Shown here: positions 1-7,529 of the stretch, piece after piece
Numbering within the stretch: position 1 is the first letter of the stretch
Layout of the letters: each line of letters starts with the position of its first letter
Made by a program: the position numbers and the translations under genes
From: an uncultured Alphaproteobacteria bacterium
GTDB taxonomy: Bacteria > Pseudomonadota > Alphaproteobacteria > UBA3830
Direction of reading: 5' to 3'
Assembly: GCA_905233775.1 (NCBI GenBank)
Contig: CAJOEB010000006.1
Span: 1-15,610, forward strand
DNA length: 15,610 nucleotides
The notes under the pieces: generated by a model
The model's input: the letters and a program-made list of their open reading frames with translations, nothing else
The model's database searches: none
What the model was told of the DNA's origin: nothing

Positions 1-98
1 GCGCAGAATTTTCAAAAGGATTGCCGATAAAGGGCAGTACAGCAAATTCTTCAGATTCTAAAATCGAAAGTTGGCTGAAGGAAAACGGATTGTTATAG
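1..98 (+). CDS. C-terminal fragment of a probable flavodoxin-family protein (5' end outside window)
   Basis: Read from base 3, the frame is open and encodes about 31 residues ending GLPIKGSTAN...WLKENGLL before TAG at 96-98. The pattern of a small-residue turn followed by a terminal helix with W-L-K resembles the C-terminus of long flavodoxin-like proteins (flavodoxin_4 type), which are often encoded beside aldo/keto reductases and FMN reductases, as here. The fragment is too short for firm assignment; the call rests on this weak pattern plus the redox neighbourhood. Confidence 0.4.
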   Translation, partial: AEFSKGLPIKGSTANSSDSKIESWLKENGLL

Positions 99-117
99 AA
101 TTTATTTAAGATAAATA
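90..117 (+). promoter_or_regulatory. Possible promoter with overlapping palindrome upstream of the first aldo/keto reductase
   Basis: TTGTTA (90-95) and TAAATA (112-117) are 16 bp apart, a plausible but weak sigma70-type pair. The -10 is the right half of a perfect inverted repeat, TATTTA-aga-TAAATA (103-117), which could be a repressor site or chance in AT-rich DNA. The -35 overlaps the end of the upstream gene. Weak evidence. Confidence 0.25.
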
Positions 118-140
118 GGTTATGTCTTAAATAATGGGGT

Positions 141-159
141 GCAGCAACTTGCTGCTTTT
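141..159 (+). terminator. Short hairpin followed by T4, possible weak terminator or attenuator
   Basis: GCAGCA-act-TGCTGC forms a 6-bp GC-containing hairpin followed by TTTT. It sits between the flavodoxin-like gene and the ribosome-binding site at 164-168, so it could end upstream transcription or act as a leader hairpin. The T run is short. Confidence 0.3.
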
Positions 160-175
160 AGTTAGGAGAAAGTTT

Positions 176-1171
176 ATGAAGTACACGAAGTTAGGAAACA
201 CGGGAGTTGATGTTTCAAAAATTTGTTTGGGATGCATGAGTTTCGGAAAGCCGGGGTCTGAAAATGGCGTTTTCCCTTGGGCAAAAGATTACGATGATGC
301 GAAACCAATTTTCAAAAAAGCAGTCGATCTCGGAATAAATTATTTTGATACCGCCAATGTTTATCAAATGGGAACATCAGAAGAAATCACCGGAAAATTG
401 ATCAAAGAATTCGGATTAAATCGTGACGAAATCGTTGTTGCAACCAAGGTTCATTTTGTTATGAGAGACGGAAAACCAAATGGCGGTGGTTCGTCTCGCA
501 AAAATATCATGGCAGAAATTGATCATAGTTTAAAACGTCTCGGACTGGATTATGTTGATCTTTATCAGATTCATCGCTTGGATCACGAAACCCCGATGGA
601 AGAAATCATGGAAGCTTTGCACGATGTTGTAAAATCCGGAAAAGCTCGCTACATCGGAGCTTGTACAATGTTCGCATGGGAATTCGAACGTCTCAACAAT
701 ATTGCGGAACAGCATAATTGGACGAAATTTGTATCAATGCAAAATCAGTACAACTTAATTTATCGGGAAGAAGAGCGTGAAGTAATGCCTTTGTGCATGG
801 ATCGAAAAGTCGCAGTTGTTCCTTGGAGTCCTTTAGCCGGGGGAAGATGTACAAGACCTTGGGGAACGCAGACTGCTCGCAGCAAAATCGATGATGTTTC
901 ACCGATGGTTTGGCCTGAATCAACAGCGGCTCAGGATAAAAAAGTAATTGATGCTCTTGAGCAAGTTGCTAAAAATAACGGACATTCAATGGCGCAAGTC
1001 GCGCTCGCTTGGATGCTTTCAAAACCTTATATAACTGCGCCGATTGTCGGATCAACTTCGCCGAAACATATTGAAGAGGCCGTTGCAGCTCTCGATATTA
1101 AATTGACGGAAGATGAAATTAAAGCTCTCGAAGCACCTTATGTTCCTCATATCAAAACAGGGGCGTTTTAA
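176..1171 (+). CDS. Aldo/keto reductase (YajO/Tas-like subfamily)
   Basis: NAD(P)H-dependent reductase of aldehydes or ketones, cytosolic, 331 residues, a normal length for this AKR subfamily. The (beta/alpha)8 barrel shows the catalytic tetrad: D58 and Y63 (in YFDTANVY), K91 (VATKVHF) and H133 (LYQIHRLD). The cofactor-phosphate segment PIVGSTSPKHIEEA lies near residues 289-302. The start at 176 is chosen over the in-frame ATG at 134 because AGGAG (164-168) lies 7 nt upstream of it, and the extra 14 residues have no family counterpart. The gene is first in a run of redox genes and is followed by a hairpin terminator. The physiological substrate cannot be read from sequence; AKRs of this type commonly act on reactive carbonyls. 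Confidence 0.93.
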   Translation: MKYTKLGNTGVDVSKICLGCMSFGKPGSENGVFPWAKDYDDAKPIFKKAVDLGINYFDTANVYQMGTSEEITGKLIKEFGLNRDEIVVATKVHFVMRDGKPNGGGSSRKNIMAEIDHSLKRLGLDYVDLYQIHRLDHETPMEEIMEALHDVVKSGKARYIGACTMFAWEFERLNNIAEQHNWTKFVSMQNQYNLIYREEEREVMPLCMDRKVAVVPWSPLAGGRCTRPWGTQTARSKIDDVSPMVWPESTAAQDKKVIDALEQVAKNNGHSMAQVALAWMLSKPYITAPIVGSTSPKHIEEAVAALDIKLTEDEIKALEAPYVPHIKTGAF

Positions 1172-1188
1172 AATTTTTTGAAAAATCG

Positions 1189-1217
1189 GAGCCTTTCGGG
1201 GCTCTTTTTTATTTTTT
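1189..1217 (+). terminator. Rho-independent terminator after the first aldo/keto reductase
   Basis: GAGCC (1189-1193) pairs with GGCTC (1200-1204) across a 6-nt TTTCGG loop, followed by T6-A-T6. It begins 17 bp after the stop codon and only 13 bp before the next start, so it may partly attenuate, rather than separate, expression of the two reductase genes. Confidence 0.8.
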
Positions 1218-1230
1218 AGGAAGAAAAGAT

Positions 1231-2082
1231 ATGGAAAGCATAAAATTAAACAACGGCTTAACAATTCCTCCGATTGGATTCGGAGTTTTTTTAATTCCCG
1301 ATGACGGAACTTGTGAAAAAGCTGTCAGTGATGCGTTAAAAATCGGATACAGATTTATCGATACGGCAGCTGCGTACATGAATGAAGTCGGAGTCGGAAA
1401 AGCGATCGCGAAAAGCGGTACTAAAAGAGAAGAAATTTACATCACTTCAAAATTATGGCTGCAGGACTACGGTTATGAAGCCGCAAAAAAAGGAATCGAA
1501 ACATCTTTGAAAAATTTAAATGTTGATTATATCGATTTATATCTTTTACATCAGCCTTATTTTGATACGATCGGTGCATGGAAAGCTCTTGAGGAAGCTG
1601 TTGCAGAAGGAAAAATTAAATCAATCGGAATTAGCAATCATACAATCGGATTTTTGGAAAAATTACTTCCGCACATGAATATAAAACCTGCGATAAATCA
1701 GATGGAATGCAATCCGTTGTTCCAGCAAAAAGAGTTGCGAAAATTCATGGCTTCGCTCGATATAAAAATGCAAGCTTGGTATCCTCTCGGACACGGAAGC
1801 AAAGAGCTTTTCAATAATGAAATTTTGAAATCGATTGCTCAAAAACACTGCAAGAGCGTTTCACAAATTATTTTGAGATGGCATATCGAAGAAGGCATTA
1901 TTCCCATTCCGAAATCAACGTCACCTGCGCATATCAAAGAAAATTTTGAGATTTTTGATTTTAAATTAGACGATGATGATATGCAAAAAATTCGCGCAAT
2001 CGATACGGGAGTCGGAAGTCATAATCCCGATGATCTTTCTTTTAGAGAAACGTTGCTGAAAAACTATAAAATTCACAACTAA
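1231..2082 (+). CDS. Aldo/keto reductase, 2,5-diketo-gluconate reductase (DkgA)-like
   Basis: 283-residue NADPH-dependent aldo/keto reductase of the short AKR5-like type. The catalytic tetrad is visible: D44 and Y49 in RFIDTAAAY, K74 in TSKLWL and H107 in LYLLHQP. The 2'-phosphate-binding signature IPKSTSPAHIKEN lies near residues 226-238, and the N-terminal LNNGLTIPPIGFGVF strand is typical. GGAAG lies just upstream of the ATG. Family members reduce methylglyoxal, beta-keto esters and diketogluconate; the sequence does not decide among these. It differs clearly in subfamily from the preceding reductase, so the pair is not a recent duplication. Confidence 0.92.
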   Translation: MESIKLNNGLTIPPIGFGVFLIPDDGTCEKAVSDALKIGYRFIDTAAAYMNEVGVGKAIAKSGTKREEIYITSKLWLQDYGYEAAKKGIETSLKNLNVDYIDLYLLHQPYFDTIGAWKALEEAVAEGKIKSIGISNHTIGFLEKLLPHMNIKPAINQMECNPLFQQKELRKFMASLDIKMQAWYPLGHGSKELFNNEILKSIAQKHCKSVSQIILRWHIEEGIIPIPKSTSPAHIKENFEIFDFKLDDDDMQKIRAIDTGVGSHNPDDLSFRETLLKNYKIHN

Positions 2083-2101
2083 TTTTTGGAGAGATAAATA
2101 A

Positions 2102-2734
2102 ATGAAAGTTTTACTGATAAATGGCTCACCTCATTCGAAAGGATCAACATTTACCGCACTCACATCAATCGAAAATACTTTGCGAGAAGAAAGTATTGAC
2201 TCTGAAATTTATCAAATCGATCCAGAAAGCGTTGCGCCATGTCGTGGATGTTTCGCCTGTCGAAAAATAGGAAAATGCGTTATCCAAGATAAAGTTAATG
2301 ACTTTGTAAAGTATGCATCAGAATTTGATGGTTTTGTTATCGGCTCTCCTGTTCATTACGGATCTGCTTGGGGAGGAGCTATCGCTTTTTTGGACAGAGC
2401 ATTTTTCGTAAATTTTTCATCTGGGAAAAGAGCGTTTGAGCATAAACCTGGTGCTGCGATTGTCTGTTCTAGACGCTCCGGTTCAACTGCAACGCTGGAT
2501 CAATTGAACAAATATTTTACGATAACTGAAATGCCTATTATTTCAGGAAGATATTGGAATATGGTTCATGGTCATAATGGTGAAGAAATTCAGAAAGATG
2601 CTGAAGGAATGCAAAACTTAAGAATTTTAGCACGAAACATGGCTTGGCATTTGAAATGCAAAGAAGCTGCTGAAAAATCAGGAATTCAACCTCCCCAAAG
2701 AGAAGAAATCGTACTAACAAATTTTATAAGGTGA
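2102..2734 (+). CDS. NAD(P)H-dependent FMN oxidoreductase (flavodoxin-fold, NADPH-dependent FMN reductase family)
   Basis: 210-residue flavodoxin-fold enzyme. The N-terminal strand-loop MKVLLINGSPHSKGSTFTAL matches the FMN phosphate-binding loop of the family (residues 1-20). A cysteine motif CRGCFACRKIGKC (about residues 47-59) is characteristic of iron-sulfur-flavoprotein-like and multimeric flavodoxin WrbA-like members. SPVHYGSAWG (about 82-91) forms the second FMN loop. A ggagag ribosome-binding site precedes the ATG. It probably supplies reduced flavin or reduces quinones/nitro compounds; the substrate is unknown. It follows the DkgA-like gene by 19 bp and is probably cotranscribed. Confidence 0.88.
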   Translation: MKVLLINGSPHSKGSTFTALTSIENTLREESIDSEIYQIDPESVAPCRGCFACRKIGKCVIQDKVNDFVKYASEFDGFVIGSPVHYGSAWGGAIAFLDRAFFVNFSSGKRAFEHKPGAAIVCSRRSGSTATLDQLNKYFTITEMPIISGRYWNMVHGHNGEEIQKDAEGMQNLRILARNMAWHLKCKEAAEKSGIQPPQREEIVLTNFIR

Positions 2735-2762
2735 AAGAAAAATTAATGTTATTTTTTATCTG

Positions 2763-2791
2763 TTGATAATACAAAAATGATTATAGATAAT
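2763..2791 (+). promoter_or_regulatory. Putative sigma70-type promoter for the alpha/beta hydrolase gene
   Basis: TTGATA (2763-2768) and GATAAT (2786-2791) are separated by exactly 17 bp, in the 94-bp gap before the hydrolase gene; this is the largest gap between intact genes in the run. It would give a leader of about 30 nt. No terminator was seen in the gap, so this is likely an internal promoter. Confidence 0.5.
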
Positions 2792-2828
2792 TAAAAATTA
2801 GTAGGAAATTTTAACGTAGGAAGTTCTT

Positions 2829-3725
2829 ATGAGAAAAGTAGACTTTAATAGCAGTGGAATAAAAGTTGTTGGTAATATGTTTTTTCCTGATGATTTTGAT
2901 GAGAAAAGGCAATATCCCGCTCTGATATTTACTCATCCTGCTGGTGGTGTAAAAGAACAGACAAGCGGTATTTACGCAGAGAAATTCGCAAAATATGGTT
3001 ATATTACACTTGCTTACGATGCTAGCTATCAGGGTGAAAGTGAAGGAATACCGATAGGTTTTGAAAATCCATCTTCGAGAGTTGGAGATATTCATTCTGC
3101 CGTAGATTATTTTACAACAGTCCCTTATATAGATAAAAACAAAATCGGAGGAGTCGGAATTTGCGCAGGTGGCGGATATATGATTAAAGCTGCGCAAACA
3201 GATCACAGGATTAAAGCGATTGTCGGCGTAAGTCCTTTAGACATGGGACTTGTGTTCAGAGAAGGATTAAATGGAAATGATCCTGATGCTGTTTTCGGGA
3301 TTTTAGATCAAGTAGCTACAGCTCGTACCGCAGAAGCAAACGGAGCTGCTCCTATTATCGGAAAATGGACGCCTGATGAATGCGATCCAAACACTTCTGA
3401 AGAAATGAAAAATTGTCATGATTTTTATAAAAACAGAGCGAAACATCCAAGATCAACCGGAGAATACCCTTTCATAAATTTTGATAGAGTAGTTGAATTT
3501 TCTTCTTTTGATGAAGGTCTTGCAAAATTATTTAGACAGCCTGCGATTATTTTTATCGGAGACAGAGCAGGAACAGCATGGTTAGCTAAAAGAGCATATG
3601 ATTTAATGCATGTAGATAAAAAAGAACTTGTCATTATCAAAGATGCAGATCATTTTGATTTGTACGATCACAAATCAGACGAAGTCGTAGAAAAAGCAGT
3701 ATCTTTTTTAAAAGAAGTTTTGTAG
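2829..3725 (+). CDS. Alpha/beta hydrolase, dienelactone-hydrolase/YcjY-like, with Cys nucleophile
   Basis: 298-residue cytosolic hydrolase. The nucleophile elbow reads GVGICAGGGY, placing C112 where most alpha/beta hydrolases have serine. D245 (IIFIGDRAGTA) and H275 (DADHFDLYD) fit the remaining triad positions. The oxyanion region THPAGGVKEQ lies near residues 35-44, and DASYQGESEG (64-73) is typical of the YcjY/dienelactone-hydrolase-like group. A taggaag ribosome-binding site precedes the ATG. The acyl substrate is unknown. Its place beside reductases suggests clearance of lactone or ester products, but that is inference. Confidence 0.85.
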   Translation: MRKVDFNSSGIKVVGNMFFPDDFDEKRQYPALIFTHPAGGVKEQTSGIYAEKFAKYGYITLAYDASYQGESEGIPIGFENPSSRVGDIHSAVDYFTTVPYIDKNKIGGVGICAGGGYMIKAAQTDHRIKAIVGVSPLDMGLVFREGLNGNDPDAVFGILDQVATARTAEANGAAPIIGKWTPDECDPNTSEEMKNCHDFYKNRAKHPRSTGEYPFINFDRVVEFSSFDEGLAKLFRQPAIIFIGDRAGTAWLAKRAYDLMHVDKKELVIIKDADHFDLYDHKSDEVVEKAVSFLKEVL

Positions 3726-3746
3726 TCGAATCAGTTAATCTGAAAT

Positions 3747-3884
3747 ATGCATATATTACTACTGTTTTTGATATTCAACTTAGGCCTCGTGTCGGCACAG
3801 TCAGAGGCTGAAATCTCAAAAAGAATAGAAGTATCGCCATTCAAAAATACTGTTATTGCGAATAATAAGGAGATTAATAAAAAC
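3747..3884 (+). other. In-frame signal-peptide-like leader upstream of the NAD(P)-binding protein, possible gene remnant
   Basis: An ATG at 3747 is in frame with the next gene and would add 46 residues starting MHILLLFLIFNLGLVSAQ, a hydrophobic stretch with a plausible signal-peptidase site (VSA-Q). No ribosome-binding site precedes it. A periplasmic signal makes no sense for a nucleotide-binding cytosolic enzyme. The likeliest reading is the N-terminal remnant of a deleted exported protein gene left in frame, though a real fusion start cannot be excluded. Confidence 0.35.
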
Positions 3885-4550
3885 ATGATAGAAAAATCTA
3901 ACACACTTACGGCAATTGTAATCGGGGCAACGGGAGCAGTCGGCAGCGATCTAGTAAAGCAACTTTGTGAGGATAATACTTTCCAAAATATAGAGTTATT
4001 TGTTCGTAGAAATATTCCAGCAGATCATCCGAAAATTCATGTGCATGTTATCGATTTTGATCATCCGAAAATGTGGAAAGATAAAGTAAAAGGCGATGTG
4101 ATTTTTTCTTGCCTTGGAACAACACTTAAACAAGTTGGAACAGAGGAAGCTCAATGGAAAATTGATCATAATTATCCGTTAGAATTTGCCGAAGCTGCTC
4201 GAGAAAATGGCGTCAAAAAATATGTTTTGGTTTCATCAATTGGTGCAGATAAAGATTCACGCATATTTTATTTGAAGATGAAAGGAATGCTTGAAGAAGA
4301 CATTAAAAAGTTGGGAATTCCGAGTGTCGCAATCCTTCGGCCAGCAGGATTGATTCGCAAAAATTCTGACCGTTTACGAGAAAAGATATTGATAAAAGCT
4401 ACGCAATTTTTCAATGCTCTTGGTTTGTTTTTAGCTCAAAGGCCATTAAAAACTGAAAGCGTCGCATCTGCTATGATAAATATTGCTAAAAGCAACGATA
4501 AGGGACATAAAACATTTTCTGTTCAAGAAATATTGGATTATGCAAAATAA
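3885..4550 (+). CDS. NAD(P)-binding Rossmann protein, HTATIP2/TIP30-like atypical short-chain dehydrogenase
   Basis: 221 residues from the preferred start. The glycine-rich dinucleotide motif VIGATGAVG is at about residues 12-20. Further family marks are FSCLGTTLK, the stretch YVLVSSIGADKDSRIFYLKM (SSIGA active-site strand, then FYLKMKG carrying Tyr and Lys) and ILRPAGLI. Start 3885 is chosen because AAGGAG (3867-3872) precedes it and the upstream in-frame extension looks like an unrelated signal peptide. Family members are atypical SDRs, often of uncertain substrate. It is the last gene of the plus-strand redox run and converges on the second TetR gene, 91 bp away. Confidence 0.82.
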   Translation: MIEKSNTLTAIVIGATGAVGSDLVKQLCEDNTFQNIELFVRRNIPADHPKIHVHVIDFDHPKMWKDKVKGDVIFSCLGTTLKQVGTEEAQWKIDHNYPLEFAEAARENGVKKYVLVSSIGADKDSRIFYLKMKGMLEEDIKKLGIPSVAILRPAGLIRKNSDRLREKILIKATQFFNALGLFLAQRPLKTESVASAMINIAKSNDKGHKTFSVQEILDYAK

Positions 4551-4641
4551 AAAAACTTCGAAATTGGGAGTCTGATTAAAAAATAGCAGTTTATTATATC
4601 GATATTTTATAAGGCATCTCGTAAAACGTTCTTTTTGTTCT

Positions 4642-5301
4642 TCATAATACAACATTCCGAAGAGGGCTTTTTTTCGGATTTAAATACTTATCAATAATAA
4701 CAGGAAGGTAAGTTTCAATATTCTCTCTTATAATTTCAAGATCATCAAAACCAAAATATTTTTGCTTTAACAAAGTGAATGATAGGCCAGAAAGCACTTG
4801 CGGAAAAGCTATCTGTGCTATTATGGATAATGTAATATAAATAACTTCTTTGGAATTAACAGGTAAATTTAAAATATCAGCTATAAGCTCACGCAAATAC
4901 GTAACACTCGGAAATTTACGCATCATCATATCAGAAGATAAATTTTGTTGCTCTTTTAGAAGAAGAATTACTAAATCAGAAGAAACTTCACCATAAAAAA
5001 TGCTTATAAACTTATTCAGTGTATAAATAAGTTCTTCAATTTTTTCTTTGTATGAAAGTTTTTTAAAATCTTCTATTTTTATGGAATCATTAACGTAGCT
5101 AATTTGATATTTGAATGAATCTTTGATTATATCTTTGTATAATGCCATTTTTTCTCCAAAATAATACGAAACCATCGCATTATCAACATTAGCTGCGTTA
5201 CATATTTCCATAACACTTGTGTTTTCGAACCCATTTTTAGCAAATAACTCTGCTGCGGTTTTTTTGATAACCTCTTTTTTATGTTTTTCTTTTTGTTCCA
5301 T
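4642..5301 (-). CDS. TetR-family regulator, CecR-like paralogue at the distal end of the exporter operon
   Basis: 219 residues. The N-terminal TetR helix-turn-helix is at about residues 10-50 (ELFAKNGFENTSVMEICNAA, then VSYYFGEKMALYKDI). The C-terminal ligand domain carries LLLKEQQ...YLRELIADIL, also found as LLLREQQ...YLRELIGDIL in the regulator at 9889-10560, so the two are paralogues with the CecR-type C-terminal domain. A GGAG about 11 nt before the ATG supports the start. It begins 19 bp after the permease gene on the same strand and is probably the last cistron. It likely represses this operon or a second target; the ligand is unknown. Confidence 0.85.
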   Translation of the reverse strand: MEQKEKHKKEVIKKTAAELFAKNGFENTSVMEICNAANVDNAMVSYYFGEKMALYKDIIKDSFKYQISYVNDSIKIEDFKKLSYKEKIEELIYTLNKFISIFYGEVSSDLVILLLKEQQNLSSDMMMRKFPSVTYLRELIADILNLPVNSKEVIYITLSIIAQIAFPQVLSGLSFTLLKQKYFGFDDLEIIRENIETYLPVIIDKYLNPKKSPLRNVVL

Positions 5302-5320
5302 TGTAAAATAATCTCCACTT

Positions 5321-6430
5321 CTAACTTTTTTGCTGTTTAAAGCTCCAGCTTGCCAGCGATAGCGTTACAACTGATATAAAAATTAAGGGAACAGAATTTA
5401 TAAATAAATCAATTGTACTAATACCTTTCAAGCAGATTTCTCGAGCCAATGACATAAAAAATCGTATCGGATTCGCATAAGTAAGATATTGTAAAAATTT
5501 TGGCATATCTTCTATAGGAGAAATAAATCCGGAAAGCAAAACCGCTGGCATTAAAAACGCAATAATTCCGAAAACTGCTTGCTGTTGAGTACTGCAAATG
5601 GACGAAATATAAAGTCCGACACCTACCATTGACATTAAAGATATAAACATCGCAATTAAAAACGAAAAAACAGAACCAACAAATGGTACTCCAAAACAAT
5701 AAGTTACAGCAAAACTCATAAAACAGGATAATACCATTGCAACACACAAAGGCGGAATAGTTTTTCCGATTAAAATATCAATTGAAGAAAGAGGACTTAC
5801 TATTAATTGATCAAATGTCCCCATTTCTCTTTCACGAGCAATAGAAAGTGCGGTTAAAAGTAATGTCACAATTACAGCAAGCATAACAACAATTATTGTA
5901 AGAATAAACCAACGGTATTCAAGATTCGGATTATACCAATGTCGCGGAATTATATTGATAACAGCTCCGTTTGTCGGCGATACTTCATGACTATAAGACA
6001 TTATAATTTGTGAGGCATATCCTGCGATAATAGCAGCTGAATTCGTCTGACGCCCGTCAGTAATTATTAATATATCTGTCGGAGTTTTGGATTTTATTAA
6101 TGTTGAAAAATCATTTTGAATATATAATCCCATCTCGATTTCTTGATTATCTATTAGCTTTTGCATTTGATGTATATTGTCGATTCGTTTGACTTGCTCA
6201 AATTGTGGTGAATTTTCAAATTTCGCAATTAATTCTCTAGACTCAACGGTTTTATCTAAATCAATAACAGCAACCTTTATATTTTTTACTTCCATTGTAA
6301 TGGCGTTTGCAAACAAAATAAGCTGCACAATAGGAAGCGCAATAATTATTCCTCTGCTTTTCGGATCTTTCCATATAATAAGAAATTCCTTTTTTATAAG
6401 AGCAATAATTTTCTTAAATCTATCAATCAT
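5321..6430 (-). CDS. ybhR: ABC-2 type permease, YbhR-like
   Basis: 369-residue inner-membrane subunit, essentially the length of E. coli YbhR. The N-terminal cytosolic helix IKKEFLIIWKDPKSRGII leads into the first membrane span (about 27-46). A periplasmic domain of about 130 residues follows, then five more spans from about residue 175 (ILTIIVVMLAVIVTLLLTAL onward). The loop after the second span contains AREREMGTFDQLIVSPLS, the usual ABC-2 coupling-helix region, and FLMPAVLLSGFISPIEDMP is typical of the family. The start overlaps the preceding permease by 8 bp, implying translational coupling. It probably forms a heterodimer with the 6423-7529 product. Confidence 0.9.
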   Translation of the reverse strand: MIDRFKKIIALIKKEFLIIWKDPKSRGIIIALPIVQLILFANAITMEVKNIKVAVIDLDKTVESRELIAKFENSPQFEQVKRIDNIHQMQKLIDNQEIEMGLYIQNDFSTLIKSKTPTDILIITDGRQTNSAAIIAGYASQIIMSYSHEVSPTNGAVINIIPRHWYNPNLEYRWFILTIIVVMLAVIVTLLLTALSIAREREMGTFDQLIVSPLSSIDILIGKTIPPLCVAMVLSCFMSFAVTYCFGVPFVGSVFSFLIAMFISLMSMVGVGLYISSICSTQQQAVFGIIAFLMPAVLLSGFISPIEDMPKFLQYLTYANPIRFFMSLAREICLKGISTIDLFINSVPLIFISVVTLSLASWSFKQQKS

Positions 6431-7529
6431 TCGAAAGCCTCATATCTGTATTTTTATAAACAGCAACAAATAAAATACTTCCTATCGTTATTAAGAATAC
6501 AGAAGTTTTGAAAACAATTGTCCAAACAGTTCCTGCCATAAATTCACTTTCAATGAATGTAATGTAATATCTTGGTGGAAGTAGCTTTGTAAAATGTTGA
6601 AAAAATTTCGGCATAGAAGCGATTGGAAAAACTAATCCGGAAAGCAATAGTGCGGGAAGAAAACCAACGCCAATTGCGATTTGTGAAGCTAAAAACTGAC
6701 TTTTTAAAACACTTGAAACTAAAAAACCAATTCCAAGAGATGCAAATAAAAACAATGCACTGACAAATAGTAAAACAATATAATTTCCTCGAAATGGTAT
6801 ATTAAAAATACCTATACAGATAATCAGATTGAAAATTACCGATAACATTCCGAGTATAAAATATGGAATATATTTCCCGAGAATTAATTGCATCCGAGTA
6901 ACATTAGTATTTAACAAAGATTCCATTGTTCCTCGTTCCCATTCACGAGCAATAACTAATGCCGTAAGTAAAATACCTATCATAGTCATAGTAACGGCGA
7001 TTGATCCCGGAAGAATAAAAAAGTATCCGTTCATCTCCTGATTGTACCAGCATCTATGCAAAGGTGTCACAATATATGGCGTAGCTCTGTATTTACTATT
7101 CGAAAGCCATTGATTTGCTATTTGTATTGTATAATTTTGTATATAATTTGCGGCATTTACTTCTGAACCATCTGTAACTATAAATAAATCAGCAGATTGT
7201 CCACGTTCTAATTTTTTAGAAAAATCATTTGGAATTATCAATAATCCTTTTAATTTTGATCTGAGAATTTTATTTTCTAAATCTTTTATATCATTAGAAC
7301 AAACAGAATTGATATATTCACTACTACTAAAAGAATTCACTAATTGAGCAATTTCCGGTGAATTGTCATCATTTTTTATGCCAATTGTTACATGTACTGA
7401 ATCCATATTTATTCCGTACATATATATTAAGATACAGACTAATGGAAGCAAAAAAGCAACAATAATACTGCTTGAATCACGAATAATTTGAAAAAATTCT
7501 TTTTTGATAAGGGCTCGTAGTATTTTCAT
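6423..7529 (-). CDS. ybhS: ABC-2 type permease, YbhS-like
   Basis: 368-residue membrane subunit with the same architecture as its downstream partner: cytosolic IKKEFFQIIRDSSS, first span at about 21-40, a periplasmic domain to about residue 170, then five spans. The coupling region is AREWERGTMESLLNTNVT and the conserved turn is GVGFLPALLLSGLVFPIASM. The start codon overlaps the ATPase stop as ATGA, so it is coupled to the ATPase. Compared with YbhR it keeps WERGTMESLL rather than REMGTFDQLI; this difference and the gene order give the ybhS assignment. Confidence 0.9.
   Translation of the reverse strand: MKILRALIKKEFFQIIRDSSSIIVAFLLPLVCILIYMYGINMDSVHVTIGIKNDDNSPEIAQLVNSFSSSEYINSVCSNDIKDLENKILRSKLKGLLIIPNDFSKKLERGQSADLFIVTDGSEVNAANYIQNYTIQIANQWLSNSKYRATPYIVTPLHRCWYNQEMNGYFFILPGSIAVTMTMIGILLTALVIAREWERGTMESLLNTNVTRMQLILGKYIPYFILGMLSVIFNLIICIGIFNIPFRGNYIVLLFVSALFLFASLGIGFLVSSVLKSQFLASQIAIGVGFLPALLLSGLVFPIASMPKFFQHFTKLLPPRYYITFIESEFMAGTVWTIVFKTSVFLITIGSILFVAVYKNTDMRLSND

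Noticed and set aside
134..175. Longer N-terminus for the first aldo/keto reductase starting at 134
   Set aside because: No ribosome-binding site precedes 134, the extra residues have no family counterpart, part of them are encoded by the hairpin at 141-155, and a good AGGAG precedes the ATG at 176.
4551..4641. Bidirectional terminator between the convergent runs
   Set aside because: Only short palindromes (TTCGAA, ATATCGATAT) were found, with no stem-loop followed by a T run of convincing strength.
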